From Drechslerella dactyloides (Eukaryota; Ascomycota; Orbiliomycetes; Orbiliales; Orbiliaceae), in contig JAGTWJ010000006.1 in NCBI GenBank assembly GCA_020064725.1, positions 2,542,001-2,606,000 on the forward strand: a stretch of DNA of 64,000 nt, given 5' to 3'. Below are positions 21,689 through 32,240 of this stretch, one piece after another; positions within the stretch are counted from its first letter, which is position 1; each line of letters starts with the position of its first letter. The position numbers and the translations under genes are program-made. The notes under the pieces were generated by a model. The model was not told the origin of the DNA. It saw nothing but the letters and a program-made list of their open reading frames with translations, and searched no databases.

Positions 21689-23037
21689 ATGGACCTAGGA
21701 ATTGATTCGGATTGCGTTTATATCATGCAGACAATCATGAAGTGGTTCAAAAAGCCCCCCTTTTCCTTGTTCACTGGAAACAGGGAGCCATCCCAAAAAA
21801 CCGAAGCTCGAGCTCTCGACACGACGAATCTAGCCAAACCCTTTCCGTTTCTGTTCCTTCCCCGCGAGCTGCGGGACGAAGTGTATAGCTATCTCCTTCG
21901 CTTCGATCTGGTCCCTAGTCCCGGATCTGAGATATACTTCGCAGACGATGACTTCGACACCGATAGTTACAATTATAGGAAAGTGGGAAAATGGCAGTAT
22001 CGTCTCAGATCTCAACCGCTGAGAACTTCGATCCTCCGGGTTAGCAAACGGATCCATGACGAGGCCGCCTGGGTTTTATATTCGCAGAATACTTTTCCAA
22101 TGGTGATTCAGAACAAACGACAGTACTGGGTAACTGAGGGGTCCAAAATTCCAGCAGAATGTAGCACTCTTTGGGGGACACATCGCCTCAGGCTGATCCG
22201 GGGGCCAGACTCGTGTGGCCAATATCAGGAGAACCCGCTTAGAAGCTGGATGGAATATCCGGAGCCAGTGACAGTGTTCATGGGGCATAGCTCAGATAAC
22301 GTGAGTGCTTCTTCACCCCGCAGTGATCGATCAGAGAGTTTCAGCACGGTTTTCATCACGCTCAGTATCCGAAACTCGGCTGTCTTATTCGGTACATCGT
22401 GGCTAATGGTGGATTGTAGTTGACGCCGCGCGACGCGGCCGCGATGTCTCGAAGACTCTGGCTGGACGAGGCGTTACCAATGTACCCGCCTCGACGGTAT
22501 AGTCGCTTCATTCGACGGATGACAATCGAGGTTGAGGACTTGGGCATGTACTACTTTCCTACGGGTGGTGCGGGATCAGATACCGAATTCATGCAAACCC
22601 GCATCGCTACCATCCCGTTTCTGCGACGATTCCAAGCATATTTAGCCTGGGCCGGCGGATATCACGTGGAATGGGAGGTGCGCATCTGGCCTGAAGAGGC
22701 TGTCATCAATTTCTCAGAAACGCTTCCTGGCTGGGGAGCATTCGCCGAAGATGCTCCCAACGACACGGTGTGGCGATACACACTTTTGCTACCGCGGGAA
22801 CATTATCGTACTTATGCAGAGCGAGAGACCCAAGTGACAATGACGATGATGCCATTTTGGAGTGTCAATGACACTACACCGGAGCTTATAGTGTCTGACC
22901 AGGATATCTTTGTCGAGACGCCTGATATGAGCATAATTCCACAGTTCGGGCTGTCCGAATGTAGCTGCTATGACCAATGGCGAATATTAAGTCAGACTTA
23001 TGCGTGGTGGAGTCCATTCGATATCCGAGGCAGGTAG
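21689..23037 (+). CDS. Fungal F-box-like hypothetical protein
   Basis: Two exons, 21689-22300 and 22420-23037, joined at a GTGAGT donor and TAG acceptor, encode 409 residues. After a variable N-terminus comes FPFLFLPRELRDEVYSYLLRF, the LPxELRxxIY-type opening found in many fungal F-box-like/2EXR-like proteins, then SILRVSKRIHDEAAWVLYSQNTF, the usual second segment (xRVxxxxxxEAxxxxYxxNxF). The rest is a family-typical but functionally undefined region. The true start could be the ATG at codon 13 or 17. The gene at 50,649 is built the same way, and the two look like members of one expanded family. Role unknown; substrate recognition in ubiquitination is only a family guess. Confidence 0.75.
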
Positions 23038-23857
23038 GGTCAATGCGTCCTGTGAGCGGACTCAGGACCGACAGGCATATGGACCTCTAGCTAGTATACT
23101 AGTATACGAGATCACTCATAGGTTTTATTATTACATATAGTATTAAGATTGTAATTTGACATAAATTATTCTATCAGGTAAATATATATCTTCCTCTGGC
23201 AGCTACCTTCCGGCGGTGCTATTATGTGGTAAACCTATCTCAAAATGATATTCAACTGACCTCAATAATTACGTTCCAGTCTTCTATTAGAGTCGGCGTT
23301 CCAAATTCACGCACTTTGGGATTTTACGACCACTAGGTAGTCATCCCACGTAATCTTGAACGACTGGTGTATCAATATATCCATGCAGGTGCCGAACGAT
23401 TCAGGCGATGGGCTCTGGACGGAATGTGCTTCAACGCGGGCAAGTCTCTGCTGAATCTACTCTGTTACTATCAACTGGACATATGTAACGAGAAAGCCCT
23501 GACGCGCGGGAGAAGCATTTCCAGTTGGTATATTCAACTGGCTGCAGAGATAGATGATGTTGCTTTATAAAAGTACGGCGGTCTGGCTCGCGAGACAATG
23601 ATGCTTCTGAGACGGCAGTACTGATAATTTCTGGATCTTGCAGGTCATGCCTAATCGGGCGGTGAAGTATTAATTGTCTGTGGTATTAATTCATTGCGAG
23701 GTGTTTCGTAGTACCTGCTCACTGGAAATTTGGACGCATGATTGGAGGAAGAAGTATATGTATTCAAAATAGCCTGAATGCTCTCAAATATACAAAATAA
23801 ATATACAAAAAGAATACGACATCGAGAAATTAGCGTGTACGTGCGCAGCTGAACGGA
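23038..23857. other. Intergenic region, no gene seen
   Basis: Convergent 3' flanks. A 67-codon frame at 23,367-23,570 has no recognisable feature and is not supported. Confidence 0.5.
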
Positions 23858-26581
23858 TTATGAAACAGGAGCCACCATAATTTCATCTATAGAGATGCTC
23901 GCCCCAAACCCTGTAGACGGACACACAATTGAAACCGTGATATCCGCGTTAGCTGCCCATGAGAACGGAGTCGATGTGATAGTTTGCCAGTTGTCACCGC
24001 ATCCAGTAAGCGGCGTCCGCGAGAGGGGGCCTCCACTAAAGAAGAAGCTAATGAAACATCCCGTGCTTTGTGACGACTTCACCGATGTCGTAAAAACGTA
24101 TTCGTCGTTCGGGATGGAGTCACTGGCCATGCCTTCGAGTGTATATTTGGTGGTGAGGGTTCCAGATGGAACAGAGCCCCAACTTATCAGACGGGAAGTT
24201 CCGCCGCTCGGGCCAATGTCGCCAACACCGAGCGTCCCGCTGGTGACATCTTCAGTAGTACCTGCAGGAGGGGATGCGCTAGTGAATTCGAATACCGCTG
24301 ATAGAGCACCGAGGTTAGGTCCCACAACTGCGTCAGTGTTCGAAGGCGTGACGACTACAGCATCCAGGATGACTTCTGTGGCAGCGTTGACATCGATTTC
24401 AATGCTAATGGTGATAGAATCGAGCAGGGGAGTGATTGCCAACGTAGTAGATTGCCAGCCGTTGGCGGCAGAAATCGACTGCGATACTGTGCTGTCGGAA
24501 ACTGCAGAGACAAAGACGTTTGCGGCGCTGTCCTCGTTGAGAGTGCTCCATCTGATGGTATAACCGACGCCTGGGTTGACAAAGATGATGCGTGAGAGCG
24601 TGACAGTGGCGGCACCGGAGAAAATTAGCTTCAGAGCCTCAGGGTTGTCGTTGCCCGTAACGAAGAAGGGATCGACGTTAGAGTTCACGCCTGAGACGGT
24701 CCATTGCGATAGCGAGTCTGGGTCCATGAAGTAGAAGTTGTAACCGGTACTACCGCTGTTGTCGACTGGATTGCAGACACCGGACGGCGTCTCAAAGGTT
24801 GCAGGTCCAAACGTCTGAGATTCCTGAGTGGTCGTGGTGGACGCCGTGGTTGTCGTAGTTTCCGTGGACGATGTAGTAGTGGTGGTGGTAACGTCCGTAG
24901 TGGTGGTTGTAGCGTCAGTTGTTGACGATGTGGTAGTGGTATCATCTGTAGTAGTTGTATCTGCTGTAGTAGTGGTATCACCTGTAGTGGTGGTGGTGTC
25001 TGCTGTAGTGGTGGTATCACCTGTAGTAGTGACATCGCCGGTTGTAGTGGTAGCCGTATCAGTGGTGGAGTCAGTGGCTGAACTGCTCGTAGAATCGGTG
25101 GTTGTCGAGCCGAAGTCGTCCGTGGTGGAAGTAGCTGAAGTTGTAGTCGCATTTGGATCCTCAGAGGTGGAAGTCGTATCGACCGTGGTGGAGTCAGCAG
25201 TGGTAGTAGTAGTGCCTGGGTCGCCTTCAGTGGTAGTACTACTGTCACTCGTCGTCGTCGACTCTTCGGTGGTTACTCCTGTTGTAGTATTTTCAGTAGC
25301 GACGGTAGTGGCCCCAGTGGAACTTGCTGCGGAGGTATGAGTGGTCGTGCATGAGGTGCTAGGCTTGTAATTGTTACCGGAGTCGCCGTATGGAGCAACG
25401 GTCGAAGATTTCGTATCGTCACCATATGGGGCAACGGTGGAGGGTTTCGTATTGTCGCCGTATGGAGCAACGGTCGAAGGTTTCGTATCGACGTAACCGC
25501 CTGGAGCGCCGGAGTTGGTCTTGGTGCAGCTCTTCGAGGTGCTCGAGCTGCCAGAGCCACGGTATGAAGGCACTGCTGATGTTGTTCCGCCATTACCTCC
25601 TGGGGCGCCATAATTACCGGAGCCGGACCCGCTGTTGCCGTTGCCGTTGCTGTTGCCGTTGCCGGAGCCGGAGCCATTGCCAGAGCCATTGCCAGAGCCA
25701 TTGCCAGAGCCATTGCCAGAGCCGTTGCCAGAACCATAATTAGAACCGGAGCCGGAGCCGGAGCCAGAACCATAATTAGAACCAGAGCCAGAACCAGAGC
25801 CGCCATAGTTATTGCCAGCAGCCGAGTAGGACCCTCCGGACCCTCCATTTCCTCCGGAACCACCATGTCCACCGGATCCTGAACCCGAACCAGAACCGCT
25901 GTAACCACCAGTATGATCCGGACCCTGCGAAGGATACGAGTTGCCATTGCCACCTGGTGCGCCATATCCGCCTGAGCCAGAACCAGAATTATATCCCCCC
26001 GTTATAGCAGGCGGGCTGGCGCCGCCGTACGCCTGGGTAGGTGCCATGCCGCCTATTCCCCCATACCCAGTCATCGCGAGCTGCGAGCTACCGCCCAGCG
26101 TGCAAGTCTTGATCTCCGTAACATAGCTCGTGATGACGACCGTCGTCAAGAACTGCGACATGGAAAGGCACGAGCAAGCGGAGCTAACTTTGCTGGCCGG
26201 GTACGACGCCGCCAGCCAAGTCGGGTACGGAAGTGTGCTGGAGCCGTAATCGCGGCGTCGCAGCTCGTCCTGATAGGAGTCCAGGTATGCGAAGGATCCG
26301 TCGCTGCGCTTTTCATATACCGTAGTAACGGCCTTTTCGCTCGTGGCAACAGAGGTGGGGACCGAGATGTACATTGTCGAAACGGAGCTGACGTAGGCGC
26401 CGCAGAACTCTACGGCTTGGGTGATGTGTGCTGTCGCCAGAAATTTGCGCAGCACATTGTCGCGATGGCAGATGAGCACTGGTGCCGTCGCAGGATCGCG
26501 CTGGTGTAGGTCCAATGCAATTGGTGAGGCTGCTGCGAGGCCAGCCAGGACCGAGAGCGAGAGAACGGAATTCGCTCGCAT
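23858..26581 (-). CDS. Large secreted adhesin-like protein with Gly/Ser and Thr-rich repeats
   Basis: Single open frame of 907 residues. A signal peptide (hydrophobic to about residue 18) is followed by a Cys-containing N-terminal region with a DNVLRKFL...FCGAYVSS pattern, common in fungal wall-associated secreted proteins, and a CSCLS segment. Residues from about 190 to 330 are a Gly/Ser/Asn low-complexity block with GSGSGSG and GNGSGNGS arrays; then come PSTVAPYGD repeats (three near-identical copies) and a long Thr-rich block (TTTTADTTTTTGD-type repeats, about 420 to 610), probably heavily O-glycosylated. The final 300 residues form two beta-rich modules with one Cys pair each, of the kind seen in carbohydrate-binding domains. 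No clear GPI signal ends the protein. Probably a cell-wall or matrix protein; ligand unknown. Confidence 0.8.
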   Translation of the reverse strand: MRANSVLSLSVLAGLAAASPIALDLHQRDPATAPVLICHRDNVLRKFLATAHITQAVEFCGAYVSSVSTMYISVPTSVATSEKAVTTVYEKRSDGSFAYLDSYQDELRRRDYGSSTLPYPTWLAASYPASKVSSACSCLSMSQFLTTVVITSYVTEIKTCTLGGSSQLAMTGYGGIGGMAPTQAYGGASPPAITGGYNSGSGSGGYGAPGGNGNSYPSQGPDHTGGYSGSGSGSGSGGHGGSGGNGGSGGSYSAAGNNYGGSGSGSGSNYGSGSGSGSGSNYGSGNGSGNGSGNGSGNGSGNGSGSGNGNSNGNGNSGSGSGNYGAPGGNGGTTSAVPSYRGSGSSSTSKSCTKTNSGAPGGYVDTKPSTVAPYGDNTKPSTVAPYGDDTKSSTVAPYGDSGNNYKPSTSCTTTHTSAASSTGATTVATENTTTGVTTEESTTTSDSSTTTEGDPGTTTTTADSTTVDTTSTSEDPNATTTSATSTTDDFGSTTTDSTSSSATDSTTDTATTTTGDVTTTGDTTTTADTTTTTGDTTTTADTTTTDDTTTTSSTTDATTTTTDVTTTTTTSSTETTTTTASTTTTQESQTFGPATFETPSGVCNPVDNSGSTGYNFYFMDPDSLSQWTVSGVNSNVDPFFVTGNDNPEALKLIFSGAATVTLSRIIFVNPGVGYTIRWSTLNEDSAANVFVSAVSDSTVSQSISAANGWQSTTLAITPLLDSITISIEIDVNAATEVILDAVVVTPSNTDAVVGPNLGALSAVFEFTSASPPAGTTEDVTSGTLGVGDIGPSGGTSRLISWGSVPSGTLTTKYTLEGMASDSIPNDEYVFTTSVKSSQSTGCFISFFFSGGPLSRTPLTGCGDNWQTITSTPFSWAANADITVSIVCPSTGFGASISIDEIMVAPVS
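24828..25830. repeat. Coding minisatellites in the adhesin-like gene
   Basis: Short in-frame tandem repeats: Thr/Val-type codons (GTAGTGGTG words on the plus strand) at 24,830-25,270, three 42-bp PSTVAPYGD units at about 25,384-25,495, and Gly/Ser/Asn units at 25,620-25,830 with the 12-bp word GCCAGAGCCATT repeated. Such tracts change length easily by slippage. Confidence 0.7.
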
Positions 26582-28163
26582 TTTATTAGAAATTTTGTAG
26601 TATATCGGCTTGAACAGATATTCGGACTGCTTTTCGGCCGTTACAAAGTCTGTCGACGTCCGCTAAGTAAGTCAATATAAAATCAATTGTATATAAAGGA
26701 AAGAGTAAATGAGTGAATGAATAGATGAATGAATTGAGTGAATGAGTGACTGAATTCAATAGTAATGAGCGTGGGCAGTGAAGACTGCGTTGTTTTTGTT
26801 GTAAGATTTAAAATGGCTACATAGAAATGCACCAAAGAACCCCTCCAAAGAAGACAATCGACGTCTCCGTCCCCTACAAGGAAACAAAAGACAGTAAAAG
26901 AGTGACGACGAAGGACGAAAAGTCGATGGACAGTTTCACGAAAACCCAAAACTAAGTGGGCGGGCTAGAGTAGTTATATTCTGCCGTCCGTGCTGCCACA
27001 CCCACGATACCAAGACTCGTGGGGAGGCCCTTGAGCGTCCGAACGCCTGCAGCTAGTTACATTGCAAGCACAATTTGCGGTTAAGCCGCTCTAACTAGTA
27101 GCAATATGCAGGAACCGGTTCGTATGCAGAGATTCGCCCACCTTGGTACCATCAGGACAATTACTCGCGCGCCCAATTCTGCAGTCTGTATATATAGTAA
27201 GACCTTCGGCTCGTGCTCCGAGGCGAGGTGGACGTGTATACTAAGGTATGTTTCCGTTCTCCACCGTTCTGCCGTTTTGCTGCCATCTCGGTCCACCAAC
27301 GACCTGGTGGCGTCTGCATACGCAAAGGGCACAATTTGCAAGCTCCTCATCGGGTCATTTTTTGGTTGGACGTAACAATATTGCTGTTTTGATTTTCGTT
27401 ATCGTCAGCCCCTGAGCGTTGGCCCCGGCTCTCAAAGATTAAGCCTGTTATCGCTAATTTTGCTAGTAATAACGAGGGATCTCGATGGCGCTGGCGCTAA
27501 TCTGCAAGGAGCACCAGATGTTGCGGCGGCGTGTGCAGAAGTGGGCCTTCGGCGGCCAGGAGGGGCGTGCGCCACATGCAGCCGATTCGCAAGCTGTTCC
27601 GAAAGAACCGGCAAACCGACCGCACGCCTGACGATGAATGCAAAGGGTCTCGTCGTGCATCATCCTAGGGAGATTGAACTAGTGGTCTGATTTGTGCCAG
27701 GGTTTGCTCGTCTGTGCCGGCTTTGCTGGTGTGACACAGTATCTGTTTGTTCACGATACACTCATGCAATAGGCTGATGGTGCGACTGGGAAGGTGGCCC
27801 AGGCGCTCGCTTGTGACAGGGAAAAGGGGAAGGATCGGTGAGTGCTCTTATGTAATAGAGTGCTTCAAGCAGTGTGTATTCCACGTCGTTTTCACGACTG
27901 TTCCAACGATTTACGGATACAGGTACGAATCACGCGTGTGCTAAATATCAATGTCGCCAAGATGGAATAAGGAGCCGATTACTCATCCAATAAAAGCCAA
28001 GAGAGAAAAGCAACCATCAACGATACTGAAGACCAATAACACGAATTCCATGCAATGCTCTGCGAAATAAATACACCGATGGATATAGCGAGTATTGCCT
28101 CTCGCTTGGGGAAACCTTCGAAGCGAAATTGAACTTCGGAACGTCGGGATTGAAAGATTATCT
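26582..28163. other. Intergenic region with a GAATGA-type microsatellite
   Basis: No supported gene in 1.6 kb. A degenerate repeat of GAATGA/GAGTGAAT words lies at about 26,705-26,757, just upstream of the adhesin-like gene. Overlapping 89-codon frames on both strands at 27,081-27,375 have no motif. Confidence 0.5.
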
Positions 28164-30875
28164 TCATAGATCAATGAGACTTTCTTCAACAGCGGGCTGT
28201 TGAGATTGCTGTATAATCGGCTTCTGTGCCGGCTGCTGGTAGTATGCGGCATGTTGCTGCGTTGGCTGTTGCTGCTGCTGAACCTGCACTGGATACGACC
28301 TGTAGAAGTCTGTGGGGACTTGATCCTGTGGTTGCGGATGCGCTTGGACCTGTGGCTGCGGCTGCGGCTGCGGGTCTGGTTGGTGTTGTGGTGACAGGGC
28401 CTGTGCTTGCCATGGTGTGGGAGGGTTTGTCGATTGTGGAGGATATGACGCTGGAGATGACACTGCTTCGTGGGGCGTCTGTGGGGGAATTTGCATCTGT
28501 GATTGCGGTTGCGATTGCGAGTGCGGCTGTTCCTGTTGCAAGTGCGGCGAATAGGGCCAGCCATATGGCTGTCCTTGCTGCGCCTGCTGATTCGGATCCT
28601 GTGGAGGATATGATGCTTGCTGTTGAGGTGGGTATTGATGAGCATACTGCTCTTGTGGAGGGTACGACGGTGGAGATTTAGGCTGCGATTCGGAGTGGCC
28701 AGTTGGCTGCTGCGAGAGCTGTGGGTGGGGCGTGGATGCGGAATATTCGCTTCTGGGAGGCTGAGATGGCATATTCGATGGCATCGACGGATACGCTGAT
28801 GGAGGATATTCTGACTGGGGTGTTTGAGGAGGGCCTTGTCGATCAGGTTGGGACTGGGGTGTGGGGGCGGCCTGATTATTGACGAGACCTGGATGCAACG
28901 GTGGATACCCGGCTGCCTGTTGGGCCAGCGTCGGAGAACTGACCTGAGGATATGCGCCTGGGACCTGTTGCGGCGGTTGCGACGGCATGGTGGGGTACAT
29001 GTTATATTTCTGCGATTCCTGGGCAGCTGCGGGTGTTGGTTGCGCTGGCTGCGCATAATGCGCCTGGGGTGTCTGCTGGTATTGTGATTGCCGCTGTCCC
29101 GGCATGACCTGATAGGTGGATTGAGGGCGACTATACGAAGCTTCGGACTGTGGGGGTGGGGTTGCGTACTGAGCCCCATAGAAACTCTCTGCGTTTTGCG
29201 GTATGTTTGCGTATGATGGGCGCGCAGAGTACGATGTGGTCCCAAGCCCGTGACGCGAATATGTATACGACAGTCGATCCTCGAGCATCTTGTCGTAGTA
29301 CCTTACGACTGTCGCTAATTTGGCGTGCAGGTCGCACAATGCTTCTACAAGGGCATTAGCAGGTGTGACAGGCCAGTTTTGGGGGACCATCTGATTTATT
29401 ACCATATTTGCTCATCGTCTCACCAAATGTCCGTGCCAGCTTCGGTCTTAACTTGCCAACGCTCTCGTACAGTTCTTGAATCGCAGGTTCTCGAAGTATC
29501 GTACCAGGCGGTTGGCCCTGAAGCTTATGCACTAAGGTAGAGAAAAGATTGATATTTTCGGCTTCTGACGGTGTCAATTCGTAATCCGGGCGGATGGCGG
29601 CCGAAGCCGCAGCAGGCTGAGCACTCGCTGCAGCGATTGGATTATTCCAGGCGGACTTCTTCTTCTGCTCTTCCATATCCGCCAGCGAAGCGGCGATCGC
29701 AGCTTTCAACTCTTCGTCTTCATCCTCCTCAGTCGGCTGTTTAGGTTGAGGCGCCGATGGCTTGGCGTCTGGCTTGGAGCTCTCGTTCATAGCCTTTAGC
29801 TGATTCTGTGAAACGTAGCCGGACGTGCCTTTTCCCCCGCGTGCCTCCTCTTCCGACATCTTCAAGGCCATTCTGAGATCAGCGTCAAACCCGCTATCCT
29901 CCTGGATTCTTGCATTCCGAGGTTGCATATAATTCGGTGGAGCGAAAGTTCGAGAATTGACCGGAGCGGCGACGAGCTTGGGAGCCTGATGCCTTTGTGT
30001 GAGCTTGTTGTAACAACCATCGCATACTCTGACAGCCTGCGGAATCCCAATATGTAAGAGCGGCAATGTCTTAGAAGAGCAGGTTCCACAAAAGACGTTT
30101 CCGCAGTTTCGGCAGTGGTGCTTGCGATTCATCATCGTAAACGCGTTCCGGCATCCAAGGCAGACGTCCGAGTCCGCCCATTCAGGAGGCTTTTGTAGAT
30201 GACATACGTTAGCAATACAGGGAAACCCAAGGTTGACGAGTGCATCGTACCGCAGATGAGTCCACAAATGCTTTCGAGATTTGCGATGGAGGTGGCGGGA
30301 ACTGGTAGCCTTCATGTTTGAGGAGACGGTAAGTTTCGCCGACATGGGTCAGTTGGGGCTGTCCCTCGAAAGCAATCGCCCAAGCTTGGATGAGTTCGAG
30401 CATCTTGAATTTGACTTCGAGGTTCATCGGTTGCTGCGGCGCGTTCATGAGCGAAACCAGATTGTCGATAAACTCCCGCGACGCGATCTCTTGCAGGAAG
30501 TGGGATCCCCCGTTCTTAACGCAGGCATCTGTGAGCTGTTGCCACGTGTATGTCAGTATGAGGGTTCAATAGTGAGCACGCGTGTGACGGTGGGCGGAAT
30601 ATGAGATGGCACCTGAAGAGCGGCAAGCTGAATGTTGGGGTTCTTATTCCCTATCCTCCGCTTTAGAGACCGCATGGCCTCCTTTGGGGCAACCTGCTTG
30701 CTACGGATGATATCGCATATCTCGAGGTTGGCTGCCATATCCTCCCTGGAAAGCGTGTTAGCTACAATATTCATTGCAGAGGATATCCCTATAGAGTTCC
30801 ATACAGAGCGGAGGACGTGGCTTTCTCGATCTGCTCATCGAAGGCGGTGGTGCCTGAGCCAAACCAGCCGGCCAT
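28164..30875 (-). CDS. VPS27: ESCRT-0 subunit Vps27 (VHS-FYVE-UIM)
   Basis: Endosomal sorting protein that binds ubiquitinated cargo and PI3P on endosomes and starts multivesicular-body sorting. Five exons on the minus strand (30875-30805, 30745-30613, 30535-30251, 30189-29403, 29344-28164) join to 818 residues. A VHS domain occupies about residues 1-150 (NLEICDIIRSK, then FIDNLVSLM). The FYVE finger follows (CLGCRNAF, RKHHCRNCGNVFC, RVCDGCYNK), with the basic RKHHCR patch for PI3P. Two ubiquitin-interacting motifs are seen: FDADLRMALKMSEEEAR and DEELKAAIAASLADMEE. A helical GAT-like region follows, then a long Gln/Pro-rich tail. The last residues, SLIDL, form a clathrin box. It is divergent from the Doa4-like gene. 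Confidence 0.95.
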
Positions 30876-32240
30876 GGTGCTGGTGATGGTGGAGCGATAG
30901 ACGTGAAACGCGGGAAGCCGGGGGTCTTGACGAAGCTAATCAGGACGTAAACGGAGCGCGCAGATACGACGAACTGCTTCGGAGGAGGACAGAAGGCTAC
31001 GATACGGTTGATATCATGGGAAAGGCGATGCTTGCGATGTTGCAAGGTGGTTGATGGTGATGATGACCGGAGATGTGGCGAGGTTGGCTTGCTTGGGGCC
31101 CGGGGGAGGGTTCCAGCAGGAATGCCTTAATGGCCAGACCGATGAGCTATTATAAGCCGCCTGCGCCTGCAACGTCAACCGCCGGATGGATAACGGAGCC
31201 TGGAAACCAGGCCTGCATACGAGGCACCGTTCGATACCTGAGTCACGAGTGGGAGTTACGGATATCTGCTATCACTGACGACTGTTGAAGCTATCGAGGG
31301 TTTACGTGTTCACGCAACCCACGGTTCCGTTGCCATTAGAGGGGCAGAGACCGCGAAGCTATCAGCGGAAGGCTATCAGCGGTTGTTGCGTAGGCTTACC
31401 GGTGAGGGGCTTGGCGCTCCGGGGAGATGGCACCGGGACGCTTTTCTAACGGTCGCGGAACCGCCAAGGCTCCGGGGAGCACGTCAGCCGACGAGGTCAT
31501 CTCTCCCGTTACATAGCAGTAGAGCCATCGACGTAGTAGTAGATGTCTGGCAAGCTCCGGGGCGCCGTATGCAAGCATACGCGTAAGATCGGAACGATGG
31601 CATATCGACAAGTGCACTCGTATGCGCAGTCTCTTGCCCCTCGAACGTGCAGGAGAGTCTAGCCCTGGTTACTCCGATACGAGGGTGCATCGCCGCCTAA
31701 ATCCTGGTGCGCAGTATACGGTATCGTCAAGTTCGAGTTCATCTGACGTGCAGCAAGGGAAGCGCCCGGGCCCGAGCACAGCTTCCTGACCTCACCACAC
31801 ATCCAAGGCTAGCATCATCTCTTCCTCATCCCTAGCCTCGGCGCCGATGTCGACGCCGGCTCTCAAGCACGGCTGGGCCTGATATTTTGTCGGTGGCGTA
31901 CAATACCCGCCGCTGTTTCCAAGCCAAGGTCGTGTCGGCTCACCTCCGCTATTGGCCCTGTCCGATCAAGGAAGCCTCTTACGTTACTGAGCCCAGACAA
32001 CCTCCCGATCACTCGGAGTGTCAGATGCTCGCACCTCCAACCCCACCGCTCGCCTTCGTCTCCCAGGACCTTACACGGCGAAAAACATCTCGACTGTGAC
32101 TCGGCGATTCGAGTTTCGTACCATTTCAGCGCTGTCCGCTCATGTCATCCCGATCAACCTCTGTCGCTGGTCCCATTGCTTAACGATCGTCAACTCCGAC
32201 CGGCGCACCCCTCCCGCCCTGAGGGCTAGGTTGTGCAGCC
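30876..32240. promoter_or_regulatory. Divergent intergenic region between VPS27 and the Doa4-like gene
   Basis: Contains both promoters. The words GCTATCAGCGG repeat twice near 31,357-31,382. No supported gene or RNA. Confidence 0.45.

Noticed and set aside
24828..25340. 170-codon Val-rich frame on the plus strand
   Set aside because: Antisense of the Thr-rich repeats of the adhesin-like gene; pure repeat translation.
26705..26757. GAATGA repeats as a CRISPR-like or iteron array
   Set aside because: Simple degenerate microsatellite with no spacers; the genome is eukaryotic.
27081..27375. Overlapping 89-codon frames on both strands
   Set aside because: Chance symmetry without motif; neither strand is preferred.
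29356..29540. Early stop in the VPS27 frame (ending ACHTC) as a possible truncation
   Set aside because: It is inside a GT-AG intron (29345-29402) with a CTAATG branch; splicing restores the frame.
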